Assembly (NCBI GenBank): GCA_026418675.1
Contig: JAOAAX010000006.1
Span: 1 to 64,000 of the forward strand
Direction of reading: 5' to 3'
DNA: 64,000 nt
From: Chthoniobacterales bacterium
GTDB lineage: Bacteria; Verrucomicrobiota; Verrucomicrobiia; Chthoniobacterales; DYNR01
The translations under genes and the position numbers were made by a program. Numbering within the stretch: the first letter of the stretch is position 1; each line of letters opens with the position of its first letter. Shown piece after piece: positions 44,163 through 54,145 of the stretch. The notes beneath the pieces are model-generated. The model searched no databases. It was not told where the DNA came from and saw only the letters and a list, made by a program, of their open reading frames with translations.

Positions 44163-44905
44163 GGACGAACAAATCCATAAATTAAAAATAAAATAAAAAT
44201 AATGGCTGGCATCCACTCGTAGTTCATTACAGCAACCACAAAAACCATGATGATCAGTAGAAACTTTGGAAGCGATCGCTGCGTTTTCCAACCAAGCGAT
44301 TTAAAACTTGGATAACGCACATTGCTGAACATCATAAAAGACAAAAATAGCATTAATGGAGGCAAAATAAATTTCCACATCCCAAGGTTCCTTTCTCCCT
44401 CAGCGAGCCACAAAAGAAATAAAGTCAACGACCCTATCAGCCCAGCAGCAGCAGGTATAGGAAAACCACGGAAGTCTCCTTGCGAATCACCTACCCCATC
44501 TGCAGAAAGACAATTAAAACGAGCTAACCTCAGCGCTCCACATAGCAAATAAACAAACGCAATAGGCCATCCCAATCGCGGAAAGTCAACAAGCACAATC
44601 TGATAAACCAACAACGCAGGCGCGAGCCCAAACGAAATTACATCCGCAAGCGAATCAAATTCGCGACCAAACGGACTTTCATGCCCTCCTAAGCGAGCAA
44701 GCCTCCCATCTAATAAGTCAAAAACACATGCGCCTAGAATAAACCCAATCGCCTGATAATACAATGGAGCTGCAAGTCCTAAATCAAAGCTCAACCTCCC
44801 AGCTTCAATAATCTTAAAAATTGCAGCAAACCCACAGAATAAATTCCCTGCTGTCATTAAATTCGGAAGCAGGTAAATTTTCGGATCTCCACTCGTTTTA
44901 TTCAT
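44033..44905 (-). CDS. pssA: CDP-diacylglycerol-serine O-phosphatidyltransferase
   Basis: Integral membrane enzyme making phosphatidylserine. The CDP-alcohol phosphotransferase motif is seen as DGRLARLGGHESPFGREFDS (20 residues), with the aspartates in place. About seven hydrophobic helices; 290 residues. The last 45 residues are a charged Glu/Gly/Arg-rich tail that overlaps, antisense, the 3' end of the LpxH-like gene by 130 bp. Its ATG overlaps the stop of psd by 4 bp, so psd-pssA are translated together. Confidence 0.94.
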   Translation of the reverse strand: MNKTSGDPKIYLLPNLMTAGNLFCGFAAIFKIIEAGRLSFDLGLAAPLYYQAIGFILGACVFDLLDGRLARLGGHESPFGREFDSLADVISFGLAPALLVYQIVLVDFPRLGWPIAFVYLLCGALRLARFNCLSADGVGDSQGDFRGFPIPAAAGLIGSLTLFLLWLAEGERNLGMWKFILPPLMLFLSFMMFSNVRYPSFKSLGWKTQRSLPKFLLIIMVFVVAVMNYEWMPAIIFILFLIYGFVRPYLSRAWRRELEAEVEGVENTEGGDVGRIGSGRGSERISDREE

Positions 44906-45582
44906 TCAACGGTCCTCTGAAAAAATCGCGGATTCCATCGCGCTACCACAGTTGAACCAGCTCGAACTCTCTGTCCCGCAGTCACAACAATCACCACTCC
45001 ATAAGGAAGAAAGAGGTCCGTTCGCGATCCAAATCGGATCATCCCAATCCGCTCACCTTTTTCCAAATCATTACCTATATCCTTCCAAGCCACAATCCTA
45101 CGAGCAATTGCCCCTGCAATTTGCTTGACCCAAACTTTGGTCCCATCAGGAACTGCATTGCCCAATTCTATCTCCCATAAAAGGGATTGGTTACTCTGAT
45201 GAGCAAGCGGATTACGGGCATCTAAATGCTTGCCTGTCAAAACCTGCCTTCCCACAACCCGCCCATCAACAGGAGAACGATTTATGTGAACATCAAAAAT
45301 GGATAAAAAAATCGAAATTCGAAACCCCTTACTTCCATCCGGTAGCTCCCATTCTTCAGATACATCAGTAATTATACCATCTGCTGGAGCTACAATCGCA
45401 TACGGATCTTTTGCCACTATTCGCTCTGGATCCCGAAAAAACCATAGGCAAAACAAAAAGACTATCAGAGGAAGTGGAACGAGCAACGGACTTGCAATAG
45501 CAAACACCACTCCCATAACAAAAATAGTCAGAAAAACCCAACGCCCTTCCCAAAGCGTTTGCCACCGAAATAAGGAATTCAT
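44902..45582 (-). CDS. psd: phosphatidylserine decarboxylase (short, archaeal-type form)
   Basis: Converts phosphatidylserine to phosphatidylethanolamine. It self-cleaves at GS of GSRTD near residue 185 to form the pyruvoyl group. Other motifs: FRDPER, VAPADGIITDV, and FLSIFDVHINRSPVDG. Two N-terminal helices (about 16-48). At 226 residues it is the compact form. It leads the psd-pssA pair. The 140 bp spacer upstream holds poly-A/T tracts but no promoter that I can name with confidence. Confidence 0.95.
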   Translation of the reverse strand: MNSLFRWQTLWEGRWVFLTIFVMGVVFAIASPLLVPLPLIVFLFCLWFFRDPERIVAKDPYAIVAPADGIITDVSEEWELPDGSKGFRISIFLSIFDVHINRSPVDGRVVGRQVLTGKHLDARNPLAHQSNQSLLWEIELGNAVPDGTKVWVKQIAGAIARRIVAWKDIGNDLEKGERIGMIRFGSRTDLFLPYGVVIVVTAGQRVRAGSTVVARWNPRFFQRTVE

Positions 45583-45722
45583 TTCCAGTAATTCACAGAT
45601 TGTCAGTCTATTTCATCTTTCTACCCAAGAAAGCGGCAAATGATTAATCCTTTTTTGACAAAATTTTTTTTGCAAAAAAACTTCATTCACTGAGAGCAAA
45701 TTCTTGCACAGATCAGAGAGAT

Positions 45723-47138
45723 TTAACGCTCATCAATAAAAACACGGAGAAAATTGATAGAATCCTTGATCAACCCCTCAGGGGAGGGCTGCTGATCGAA
45801 AGGAACTTGAAAAACCCCATTAGCGATTTTTTTTATAATAGAATCAACAATACGCGAAGATAAGTCCTCTCGAGGGGCTTGAAGAGTGCCGGTTATCCGC
45901 ACTCTGGCCCAAACAAGGTCATCTTTAAAAATTGGAAAAATCTGCTTTACATCTTCTGGAGGGAGTATTGTCATCGCAGACGGAGACACTCCCAAAAGAA
46001 ATTCCCCATCTAAATTTTGGTCTTTCACAATTTCAAGATTTCCTTCCATCCGGAAAATTCCACCACCCGAAATCACAAAATTCTTTAACTCAATTTTCTC
46101 GGGCACTATTTCAAAGTCAGATTTGATAGATTCTAGAGGAATATGAAACGAAAGTCTCTTTACCAAAGGATCGGGAATTTTAAAAAATTGTGTAAGGAGC
46201 TTGCTGGTAGAAACTTGTGGAGACAACATTTGAATTTTGCCACTACACTTCCACCTAGCCGCAGCATCAGTTTTATACGTTGCCTCTCCACTAGTAATGC
46301 CATCAATTGGCACATCTACCTTTTTTAAAAAGCTCCTAAATGGTAAACCTTCCCAAGCTATATTGACTTCTGTAGAATCCCCACTATTTCGGCCATAAAT
46401 CGAGCCCTTACCACCATTTGCTGGAGAAATTGCAGGAAATTCAAATAGAACTTTTTTATCCTTTAACTCTACAGACCAATTTCCAAGATTACCTTCCAGC
46501 CAATCCCTTACCGCAAAATCACCCCCTCTTCCCCTAAGCTTCAAGGATCCTTTGTCAGAAGTTAAAAAAAACTCCGCTTTTCGGATCTCTATGTCACTTG
46601 CTTTAAGGTTTACAGAAGAGAAGAGAACATCTTCAAAAACGAATTTATCTGGTATAAAACCAAAGCTGGGTAGCTTCTTCTCTTCTTTCTTTTTTTGATC
46701 TAAAGTTTGCCCTTGTTGAGAATTTTGTTGAATAACTGGACCGCCCCTAGCCTTTAAAACATCTCCAAATTCGATGTTAAGTGATTCAACTCGGTTGGAA
46801 TAAAGTCGCCACTGACGGCGAGGTAATGCCATCCAATCTAGTTTGGTCGTTATGTTGCTGGCAGTTATGTATTGGATTGGAGTCTCCCCTACTCCAATTC
46901 CATCAAACCTTCCTGCTTGAGCTTGCCAACCATCCCATTCGATCTTTGAAAACTCCCCATTTACTCCTAATAAACTCGAGAGCGTCTTTGATAGGTAAAG
47001 CCGAAAGTTCTCGCTCTCAGCAAAACGATGTAGAGCGAAAATACCACCAGCTACACCAACAAAGAAAGCTAAAATCGATAAAATTACTAACCTCAACAAC
47101 CTACGGTTGTTAATAGGATCTGTTTGTTTTGCTCGCAA
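45723..47138 (-). CDS. AsmA-like envelope protein of unknown function
   Basis: A 471-residue protein with one N-terminal membrane helix (about 15-38) and a long periplasmic region of beta-rich repeats. Segments such as FSKIEWDGWQAQAG, ITASNITTKLDWMALP and GTLQAPREDLSSRIVDSII resemble the AsmA/TamB-like group that helps transport or organise envelope lipids. A Gln/Lys-rich low-complexity linker occurs at about 137-155. There is no catalytic motif. Its neighbours psd, pssA and fabD are lipid genes, in keeping with an envelope role, but the function is not established. Confidence 0.65.
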   Translation of the reverse strand: MRAKQTDPINNRRLLRLVILSILAFFVGVAGGIFALHRFAESENFRLYLSKTLSSLLGVNGEFSKIEWDGWQAQAGRFDGIGVGETPIQYITASNITTKLDWMALPRRQWRLYSNRVESLNIEFGDVLKARGGPVIQQNSQQGQTLDQKKKEEKKLPSFGFIPDKFVFEDVLFSSVNLKASDIEIRKAEFFLTSDKGSLKLRGRGGDFAVRDWLEGNLGNWSVELKDKKVLFEFPAISPANGGKGSIYGRNSGDSTEVNIAWEGLPFRSFLKKVDVPIDGITSGEATYKTDAAARWKCSGKIQMLSPQVSTSKLLTQFFKIPDPLVKRLSFHIPLESIKSDFEIVPEKIELKNFVISGGGIFRMEGNLEIVKDQNLDGEFLLGVSPSAMTILPPEDVKQIFPIFKDDLVWARVRITGTLQAPREDLSSRIVDSIIKKIANGVFQVPFDQQPSPEGLIKDSINFLRVFIDER

Positions 47139-47160
47139 TAATTGAGTAAATTCTTAGAAT

Positions 47161-48102
47161 TTATTGAAGCTTCGCTATTTCCGTTGCTGCGTCAGCCAAT
47201 GTTGCTGCATTCCCTGCAGTCAAGACAGGAAAACCTTTTCGAATTCTGTTGATGAATCCAGCAAGAACTCCGCCCGGACCCAATTCAACGAAAAGTTCGC
47301 AACCGAATTTTTCCATCATTAACTCGATGCTTTCAGCCCAACGAACAGACCCCGTAACTTGCTCCGCAAGACTACGCCGAATTTCCTCTGGCTCCTTCAC
47401 AGCTATAGCATCTACGTTGCACACCACAGGAACACGGGGTGCATTGATTATTGTCTTCGAGAGAGCACTCTTTAACCTCTGATAAGCAGGTTCCATAAGA
47501 CGGGAGTGGAATGCTCCGGCCACCGTAAGCTCAACCGTTTTTCGCGCACCATAGTCCTTTGCCATACCGGCAGCTATCGAAATTTTTGAAGACTCTCCCG
47601 ATAGAACGATTTGGCCTGGACAATTAATATTTGCGACATCTAAGTCTGCTGCAGCAGCTAATTCCCGTGCCTGCGCTTCCTCAATCCCAATAACAGCTAA
47701 CATGCCTCCTTGCGTCTGTTCACACGCATCCTGCATTGCGCGGGCACGCTCATCCACAAGACGAAGCCCGTCCTCAAAAGTAAACGTCCCAGCAGCCGCA
47801 TGAGCCGTAAACTCGCCAAGGGAAAGTCCTGCTGAAACTACAAAATCAAAATTCGGTGCCAGTTTTTTCAAAACTTCTAGGCAGGCTAACCCGTGAACAT
47901 AGAGGGCAGGTTGGGCATTTGAAGTTTTCGTCAATTCTTCAACTGGCCCATCAAACATCACCTGCGATAGCTTATGCCCCAAAATCAAATCAGCCCTTTG
48001 GAAGATTTCTGCTGCCTCCGTCCAACTTTCGGCAATGTCTTTGCCCATGCCAACAGTCTGCGCTCCTTGCCCTGCGAATAATAAACCTATTTTAGTTTTC
48101 AT
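47161..48102 (-). CDS. fabD: malonyl-CoA:ACP transacylase
   Basis: FabD (313 residues) loads malonate onto acyl carrier protein for fatty acid synthesis. Seen: FAGQGAQTVGMG at the start; the nucleophile elbow GLSLGE with Ser94 (Leu replacing the common His); QTQGGMLAVIG; and the catalytic His199 in VAGAFHSRLM. Length is normal. Other fab genes are not adjacent. It is followed by the AsmA-like gene. Confidence 0.96.
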   Translation of the reverse strand: MKTKIGLLFAGQGAQTVGMGKDIAESWTEAAEIFQRADLILGHKLSQVMFDGPVEELTKTSNAQPALYVHGLACLEVLKKLAPNFDFVVSAGLSLGEFTAHAAAGTFTFEDGLRLVDERARAMQDACEQTQGGMLAVIGIEEAQARELAAAADLDVANINCPGQIVLSGESSKISIAAGMAKDYGARKTVELTVAGAFHSRLMEPAYQRLKSALSKTIINAPRVPVVCNVDAIAVKEPEEIRRSLAEQVTGSVRWAESIELMMEKFGCELFVELGPGGVLAGFINRIRKGFPVLTAGNAATLADAATEIAKLQ

Positions 48103-48159
48103 TGTCCAAAAAAATGTTTCGACCTCCCCTCAAACATGACCAATGTGACCAATGGTAGG

Positions 48160-48648
48160 CTACCAATTCTTAATCCATTTCGCCTCGTCGGTCTCCCCAC
48201 CAGCCGTGCTCCAAAGATCAAAAAAATCTTTTCCGTTTCGGTTTTCCTCTCCGGGAAATCTATACTGATATTCGTTCTTCCAAGGATCCAAGATTGGCTG
48301 ATTGGGGTCCGACGGATTAGCATTCGGTGGGGTCATGCTTTTTGTAAACTCAAAATATATTTTTCCCTCACTAGGCATAAGAGCGGCACGCAACGCTTGA
48401 GAATTTGCTGCCTGAGGATATGTCCCATTATCAGCCTTGTAATTTTCGATTGCTGTCTCCAATGCTTTGATCTCAGACTCTGCCCGCGAACGAAGACCAC
48501 GATTTTGGGCATAGCTTGCTCCAGCTAATACAATGCCCGCAAGGATTGATATTATCGCAATCGTAATAAGCAATTCGATTAACGTAAAACCCCTCACCCT
48601 CCCGAGAATTTCTCTTTTTGAAAAAAACGACTTCCAAAAAAGCTTCAT
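48160..48648 (-). CDS. type II secretion/type IV pilus-like pseudopilin (GspG-like)
   Basis: A 162-residue prepilin-like protein. A basic leader ends in the prepilin peptidase site RGFTLIELLITIAIISILA, cleaved after Gly, giving an N-methylated Phe helix. The C-terminal part has DPWKNEYQYRFPGEE and WSTAGGE, typical of GspG major pseudopilins. It overlaps the GspF-like gene by 4 bp. No ATPase or secretin is in the window. Confidence 0.92.
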   Translation of the reverse strand: MKLFWKSFFSKREILGRVRGFTLIELLITIAIISILAGIVLAGASYAQNRGLRSRAESEIKALETAIENYKADNGTYPQAANSQALRAALMPSEGKIYFEFTKSMTPPNANPSDPNQPILDPWKNEYQYRFPGEENRNGKDFFDLWSTAGGETDEAKWIKNW

Positions 48649-49916
48649 GCTTGCATTTGCGTTATGATACTTATGAGCGGTAGGAAAAGAGCGATTACAA
48701 TTGTCCCAACTACCAAAGCCAAAAAAACTATCATAATTGGCTCCAATAAGGAAGTTAACCCGGCAACGGCATTATCTACTTCGTCATCGTAAACCTCTGC
48801 TATTTTGAGTAACATCTGAGGAAGCTGGCCAGTTTGCTCGCCAACATCTACCATGCTAATAACCATTGGGGGGAATACCCCACTTGTCTCAAGCGGCGCA
48901 ACTACCGATTCCCCTTCTTTAACCGCATCGTGAACTTTGTTGATCGCATTTGCAATTATGACATTTCCGGCTGTCTCACGGGTAATCGTTAATGCTTGTA
49001 GAATTGGAACACCACTCGTAACTAATGTCCCTAAGGTTCGTGTAAAACGAGAAATCGCACTTTTACGGTTCAAATCACCTATCAGCGGCGCATGGAGTTT
49101 TATATTGTCTATTAATTCCTCCCCTTTCTTTGTCTTCTGTATCAGTTTAAAAAGGATAACAAGGACAGCAATGCCTGCCACTATAAGGACAAGGTTGTCC
49201 TTAACTAAATTACTCGCGTTGATTACCATTACTGTCAGTGCAGGGAGCGGACGCCCACCAAGCATATCCGCAAATATAGCCTCAAACTTAGGCACAATAA
49301 AAACCAACAAAAACCCCATGATCACAACCGCAATAAGCAAAACTATTGCGGGGTAAAACATTGCAGAAATCACTTTGTTCTTTGTTTTTTGAGCTTTCTC
49401 GTGAAACTCCGCCAGACGAGTCAGAACCAACTCAAGCACGCCACCTAGTTCACCAGCCTTCACCATGTTTACATAAAGCTTGTTAAAAATTTTAGGATGG
49501 GCTGCAAGGCTCTCAGAAAAAGTGCTTCCTCCCTGGACCGACTCGGCAAGATTCACTATCACTCGGCGAAGAACAGGATCCGGTTCTTGCTTGGCTAAAA
49601 CTGTTAAACCACGCAAAAGAGGAAGCCCAGCATCCAAGAGCGTGGCCAATTGCCTCGTAAATATCATCAGGGTTTTGCCTTTAACAGTTGACCGCTGAAA
49701 GGGATTAAATGAGAGACCTTTCGCAGACGCTCCTGTAGCTGATACCCCTCCAGTCTTCTGAGCCTTGCGAGAAGACTTCGTTTCCTCCGTAATACTTTTC
49801 GGGAAATAACCTGCTTGTCTTAGGGCAGCTATAGCTTCCGCCTGGGTATTCGCTTCTAAAACACCGGAGGACTCCTGTCCTCTCGAGTCAAGGGCAACAT
49901 ATTGAAAACGCGGCAT
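48645..49916 (-). CDS. type II secretion inner-membrane protein GspF/PilC family
   Basis: Polytopic assembly protein with two GspF domains. N-terminus MPRFQYVALDSRGQESSGVL fits the family, so I start at the ATG at 49916 (423 residues) and not at an ATG five codons upstream. Domain 1 contains FTRQLATLLDAGLPLLRGL and the second FTRTLGTLVTSGVPILQAL; three membrane segments lie between and at the end. MVDVGEQTGQLPQML is also typical. Coupled with the pseudopilin gene. Confidence 0.94.
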   Translation of the reverse strand: MPRFQYVALDSRGQESSGVLEANTQAEAIAALRQAGYFPKSITEETKSSRKAQKTGGVSATGASAKGLSFNPFQRSTVKGKTLMIFTRQLATLLDAGLPLLRGLTVLAKQEPDPVLRRVIVNLAESVQGGSTFSESLAAHPKIFNKLYVNMVKAGELGGVLELVLTRLAEFHEKAQKTKNKVISAMFYPAIVLLIAVVIMGFLLVFIVPKFEAIFADMLGGRPLPALTVMVINASNLVKDNLVLIVAGIAVLVILFKLIQKTKKGEELIDNIKLHAPLIGDLNRKSAISRFTRTLGTLVTSGVPILQALTITRETAGNVIIANAINKVHDAVKEGESVVAPLETSGVFPPMVISMVDVGEQTGQLPQMLLKIAEVYDDEVDNAVAGLTSLLEPIMIVFLALVVGTIVIALFLPLISIITQMQA

Positions 49917-49990
49917 ACACGTCAGCTCCAAGTTCGTTGATAACCCTAAATGCCCGGTGCAAATTTGTCGAGCAAAGGTTTTTTAACCTG

Positions 49991-51283
49991 TTATTCGTAA
50001 CGAAGAGCCTGAACGGGATCAAGCCTCGCCGCAAACCATGCAGGTAACAATGCCGCAAGAGAACAGATTACAAATGCACTTGCGCATATTATTGCAACAT
50101 CCGTTGGAACAACCTCCGCTGGAATTTGAGAAAAACCATACACAGACGCAGGAAAAATTTCAATCCCGAGAAATTCTGCAAGCCAATCACTAAATTCATT
50201 CCTCCACCGAACCAAAGCCATTCCCATCCCAAGCCCAGCCGCAGAACCAATTGCACCCACCACCATGCCCTGAAACAAAAAAACACCAATTATTTGCATG
50301 GACTTTGCTCCCAAAGCCCGAAGAATGCCTATCTCCCGCGTCTTCTGAACAGTTACTGTTATGAGCGTGTTCATTATTCCAAAAGCTGCTACCAAAATGA
50401 TAAAAAGCAGCAAAAAAAACATGACCTGCCGCTCCATTTTTATAGCATCAAACAACTGCCGATTGAGATCAATCCACGTATAGGCTGCCACCAGGGGATT
50501 CGAATCACGGCGAATCTTTGCCGCAACCTCTGCCGCTTCATAAGGATTTTTCAAACGAAGCGCAAGCCCATGAACCCCATGCCTTAAACCATACAATTCT
50601 TGTCCAATATACAGGGGAACAAGCAAAAATTCGCTATCGTAAAGGAAACGACCACTTTCAAATATCCCAGTAACCTCAAGCTCCGCCGGCAGCACCAATT
50701 CACGCAATGATTCCAAGCTAGAACCAACCCCTCCCTCCCTTTCTATCCGGTTGATCTCCGCAATCATATCGCTCAAATTCCCAGGCGAATAAACGATCAC
50801 CTTGTCTCCAACTTTCGCTCCCAACGCACGCGCCAATTCCGAACCAAGAAGAACCTTATCGCCCTCTAAGTCAAATTTCCCGGCAACAACATAATGGTGA
50901 ATCTCGGCAAAACCTGACTCAAGCCTAGGGTCAATTCCTCTTATCTTTGGAGCTAGCCTTCGGTTGTCAAATTCTAATAAAACTGGACCTTGAACAAACG
51001 GAGCAACTGCCTCAACACCACGTATAGTCTGGCAAAAACGCATCGTCTCCTCCCATTCCTCGAGAATCCGCCCTCCAGCATCTGTAACCATAACGTGGGC
51101 TTCAAAGCCAATCACCTTCCTGCGAAGTTCCCTCTCAAACCCAGTCATCACAGAAATAACCAGTATCAAAACCGTTACACCAAGCATCACTCCAGTGAAA
51201 GATATCACCGTTATAACAGATAAAAAAGTCCGCTTTGGACGCAAATACCTTAAAGAAAGAAATAAAGAAAATGGAAACTTCAC
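49991..51283 (-). CDS. LolC/LolE-type lipoprotein-releasing permease
   Basis: ABC permease (430 residues) with an N-terminal helix, a periplasmic MacB-like domain and three C-terminal helices (FtsX fold). Start RYLRPKRTFLSVITVISFTG and middle FIILVAAFGIMNTLITVTVQ are diagnostic, as is KTREIGILRALGAKS. It extracts lipoproteins for transfer to the outer membrane. A LolD ATPase is not adjacent. The C or E identity cannot be decided; many bacteria have a single LolCE-like subunit. Confidence 0.92.
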   Translation of the reverse strand: MKFPFSLFLSLRYLRPKRTFLSVITVISFTGVMLGVTVLILVISVMTGFERELRRKVIGFEAHVMVTDAGGRILEEWEETMRFCQTIRGVEAVAPFVQGPVLLEFDNRRLAPKIRGIDPRLESGFAEIHHYVVAGKFDLEGDKVLLGSELARALGAKVGDKVIVYSPGNLSDMIAEINRIEREGGVGSSLESLRELVLPAELEVTGIFESGRFLYDSEFLLVPLYIGQELYGLRHGVHGLALRLKNPYEAAEVAAKIRRDSNPLVAAYTWIDLNRQLFDAIKMERQVMFFLLLFIILVAAFGIMNTLITVTVQKTREIGILRALGAKSMQIIGVFLFQGMVVGAIGSAAGLGMGMALVRWRNEFSDWLAEFLGIEIFPASVYGFSQIPAEVVPTDVAIICASAFVICSLAALLPAWFAARLDPVQALRYE

Positions 51284-51380
51284 ACAACTTTAACCATTTT
51301 CGGTCTTAAATATGCCAGACTTTCAGTTCAATTTTCGATAAACCTGCGACTCTCACAAAAACGCGAAACGTTCTTTTCCT

Positions 51381-51797
51381 TTAATCTCCGATAATTTTGA
51401 CGAGAACTCGCTTCCTTCTCCTACCATCAAACTCTCCGTAGAAAATTTGCTCCCAAGGGCCAAAATCCAATCGCCCATCCGTAACGGCTACAACAACTTC
51501 TCGTCCCATAATTGTGCGTTTGAGGTGAGCATCAGCATTGTCCTCAGCTCCATTATGGGCGTATTGCGAATATGGTTTTTCAGGCGCTAACTTTTCAAGC
51601 CAACGCTCAAAATCCGCATGGAGTCCACTCTCATCATCGTTAATAAAAACACTTGCCGTTATATGCATAGCATTCACAAGACACAGGCCTTCCTTAATTC
51701 CACTTTCTGCTAAACACTCCTCCACAAGGGGAGTTATATTCCGAAAGCCACGTCGTGTTGGAATCTCAAACCAAAGCTCCTTCCGATAACTTTTCAT
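51381..51797 (-). CDS. YjbQ family protein (secondary thiamine-phosphate synthase-like)
   Basis: A small protein (138 residues from the ATG at 51797; an upstream start adds a non-homologous 14). Seen: [56 protein letters not shown] and [10 protein letters not shown], all typical of the UPF0047/YjbQ family. The conserved His and Asp/Glu could bind metal. Family members have been linked to thiamine phosphate synthase activity, but the true role is unclear. Confidence 0.93.
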   Translation of the reverse strand: MKSYRKELWFEIPTRRGFRNITPLVEECLAESGIKEGLCLVNAMHITASVFINDDESGLHADFERWLEKLAPEKPYSQYAHNGAEDNADAHLKRTIMGREVVVAVTDGRLDFGPWEQIFYGEFDGRRRKRVLVKIIGD

Positions 51798-51912
51798 TGC
51801 CAGCCTCCTTTTTACGCAAAAACGTCTTAGATATGACAATCATATACAACTTAGAAGAATTCTTTTTTGAATATTTTCAGATAACTTCATCTTCTAAAGC
51901 TTTCCTTTTCGT

Positions 51913-53196
51913 TTACTTCGTCAAAAACCTTTTCATAAATCTGTATAATTTTATCTGCTTTTTTCGACCAGGTAAATTCAGCACGAACCTTTTTTTTGCT
52001 GTATTTGCAGCAAAACGAACGCAAAGTTCAGGCGTTTTTACCATTCTCTCCATACTTTTCCTCAAAGCTGGAGCAAGCTTCTCTTCACCAACAAGGGGCA
52101 AAAGAATTCCGCAATCAGGATCAACTAACTCAGCCGGTCCTCCGTAATTCACAACAATACATGGCAAACCACACGCCATTGCTTCTAAAACTACCGCCCC
52201 ACCAAATTCCCGCAAACTAGCAAAAACAAAACATTGAGCTTTCCTCATTTCCAAGGAAAGCTCGTCCTGTGAAACCTGGCCAAGCCACTGCAATGCCGAA
52301 GAAATACCAAGCTCAGCTGCAAGCTTTTGAAGCTTCGACATTTCAGGACCATCACCTGCTAAACGAAGTTTACATTTGCGGAGTAGTGGGGATTGACCAA
52401 TAGCCTTTAGAACTAACCACAGCCCTTTGTAAGGCACTAACCTCCCAGCATAAAGGAATCGAAAATCCCCTTCTCCAGCAGGAGCTGTCCATTCCTACTT
52501 AATTCGAAACTTTTCTGGCGCAACCCCATTCTCGGGAATAATTGCCCTTATTCCACGAAAAGACGATGGGATTTCAGAATCTGTATGCTTGCACCCTGTT
52601 ATCACGGCCCGTGCATCCTGATATGTAGAACGGGAGTAAGGAAGCCAACGATAAAATGATCGCAAGGGAACAAGGAATTCACGCTCTTTTTTTCTCAGCT
52701 CTGGATATTCTGTAGGCCAAGGAAGTCCTCCATTAATCGGCCCAAGCACAAATGGAAATGAACTCCATTTAACCAACGGACTTGGTGCAGTTGGTAAAAC
52801 CGGTGTAATTCGATGGAGGAGATGAATGGCTTGGTTCTTTTTTTTTGATCTTCTCATTCCCCTGAATACCTCATATTTTTTCAAGAAAAGATAGCAAATA
52901 CTTGAAATTGCAGTGTTTGTTGTCCACACAAGAGCTGTTCCTCCACGAAGGAATTTCGCAATCCGAAAAAAGGGGCCGGCAATATATTCATTGTCAGCAT
53001 AAATTATTCTGCTCAAGCGCGGTAGATCAGAACGCTCTTAAGCATCATGGTTTCGAGGATGTGGAGCAATGGTTACATTTGGTGTAAGCTTTTCAGCCAA
53101 TGCATGCGAAATATTGAAACCGAAAAGTGGCACGCTTGTCTATTCAGGGGTGCAAGCCCAACAAGCAGAAGAACATTTGGCTGATTTGAATAACAT
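51913..53196 (-). pseudogene. family 4 glycosyltransferase pseudogene with three in-frame stops
   Basis: All recognisable pieces lie in one frame: an N-terminal part with VPLFGFNISHALAEKL, then LSRIIYADNEYIAGP, FVLGPINGGLPWP, and a C-terminal GT-B half with FLYAGRLVPYKGL, LRLAGDGPEMSKL and SLREFGGAVVLEAMACGLP. It is cut by TAG at 53140-53142, TAA at 53038-53040 and TAG at 52495-52497. No frameshift is seen, and homology continues across each stop (for example FRIK, stop, EWTAPAGEGDFRF). It begins 15 bp after lipA. Two remaining open halves could be translated separately, but neither is a complete enzyme. Confidence 0.87.
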
Positions 53197-53210
53197 GGCA
53201 TCAGCCACAT

Positions 53211-54137
53211 TTATACATTCCCATTTTCAGAACAGGCATTACGATCAGGCCGACGACGACCTACTGGATTCGTGTCCGCAGCATGGTAGCTACTACGCAC
53301 AAGCGGACCACTCGCAACATACTCAAATCCAATTTGTAGGGCAATATCTTTCAAAAACTCAAATTTTTCTGGGGGAACATACTCCACTACTGGAAGATGA
53401 CGAGGACTAGGCCGCAAATATTGGCCTACCGTTAAAATACGAACCCCGCTTTCATAAAGATCGTAGAAAGTCTTTATCACTTCTTCCTCTCTCTCTCCTA
53501 GCCCCAACATAATTCCACTTTTTGTCATAATGTGAGGACTGTATTCATGAGCTTTACGTAAAACCTCCAACGAGCGGGAATAACGCGCACGCGAACGAAC
53601 AAGTGGCGTAAGACGTTCAACGGTTTCAATATTATGATTAAAAACATCGGGACCTGCATCCAACACCGTATGGAGAGAGGAGTCGCGGTTATTAAAATCC
53701 GGAGTCAAAACTTCGATAACTATGCTATCGTCCATTTCGCGTATTGCCTGAATAGTCTTTGCGAAGTGACCAGCCCCTCCATCCGGAAGATCATCCCGAG
53801 CGACAGCGGTAATTACAACATGCGTAAGTCTCAAACGCCGAACAGCTTCAGCAACCCGCTGGGGCTCGTCCTCTTCAAGAGGTAAAGGCTTAGCCGTTTT
53901 GACTGCGCAGAAACCACACGCACGTGTGCAATGCTCTCCAGCAATCATAAAAGTTGCTGTTCCCCCACTCCAACATTCCCAACGATTCGGACACTGAGCA
54001 CTTTCGCAAACAGTATGCAGCTTTAGTCCCTCTAGTAAAAATTTTGTCGAAAAGAAAACAGGGTTCGAGGGAAGGCGCACCTTGATCCATCCCGGCTTTT
54101 TTTCTTGATGTAGCGTCGGTGAAATTTTGGGGCTCAT
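53211..54137 (-). CDS. lipA: lipoyl synthase
   Basis: Radical SAM enzyme inserting two sulfurs into octanoyl groups on lipoyl domains. Seen: auxiliary cluster CESAQCPNRWEC, radical SAM CTRACGFC, and the C-terminal RSSY serine ligand. Length 308, usual. It follows mlaA by 8 bp, an unusual neighbour, and so may share the mla transcript. No lipB is in view. Confidence 0.97.
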   Translation of the reverse strand: MSPKISPTLHQEKKPGWIKVRLPSNPVFFSTKFLLEGLKLHTVCESAQCPNRWECWSGGTATFMIAGEHCTRACGFCAVKTAKPLPLEEDEPQRVAEAVRRLRLTHVVITAVARDDLPDGGAGHFAKTIQAIREMDDSIVIEVLTPDFNNRDSSLHTVLDAGPDVFNHNIETVERLTPLVRSRARYSRSLEVLRKAHEYSPHIMTKSGIMLGLGEREEEVIKTFYDLYESGVRILTVGQYLRPSPRHLPVVEYVPPEKFEFLKDIALQIGFEYVASGPLVRSSYHAADTNPVGRRRPDRNACSENGNV

Positions 54138-54145
54138 CCTTACTT

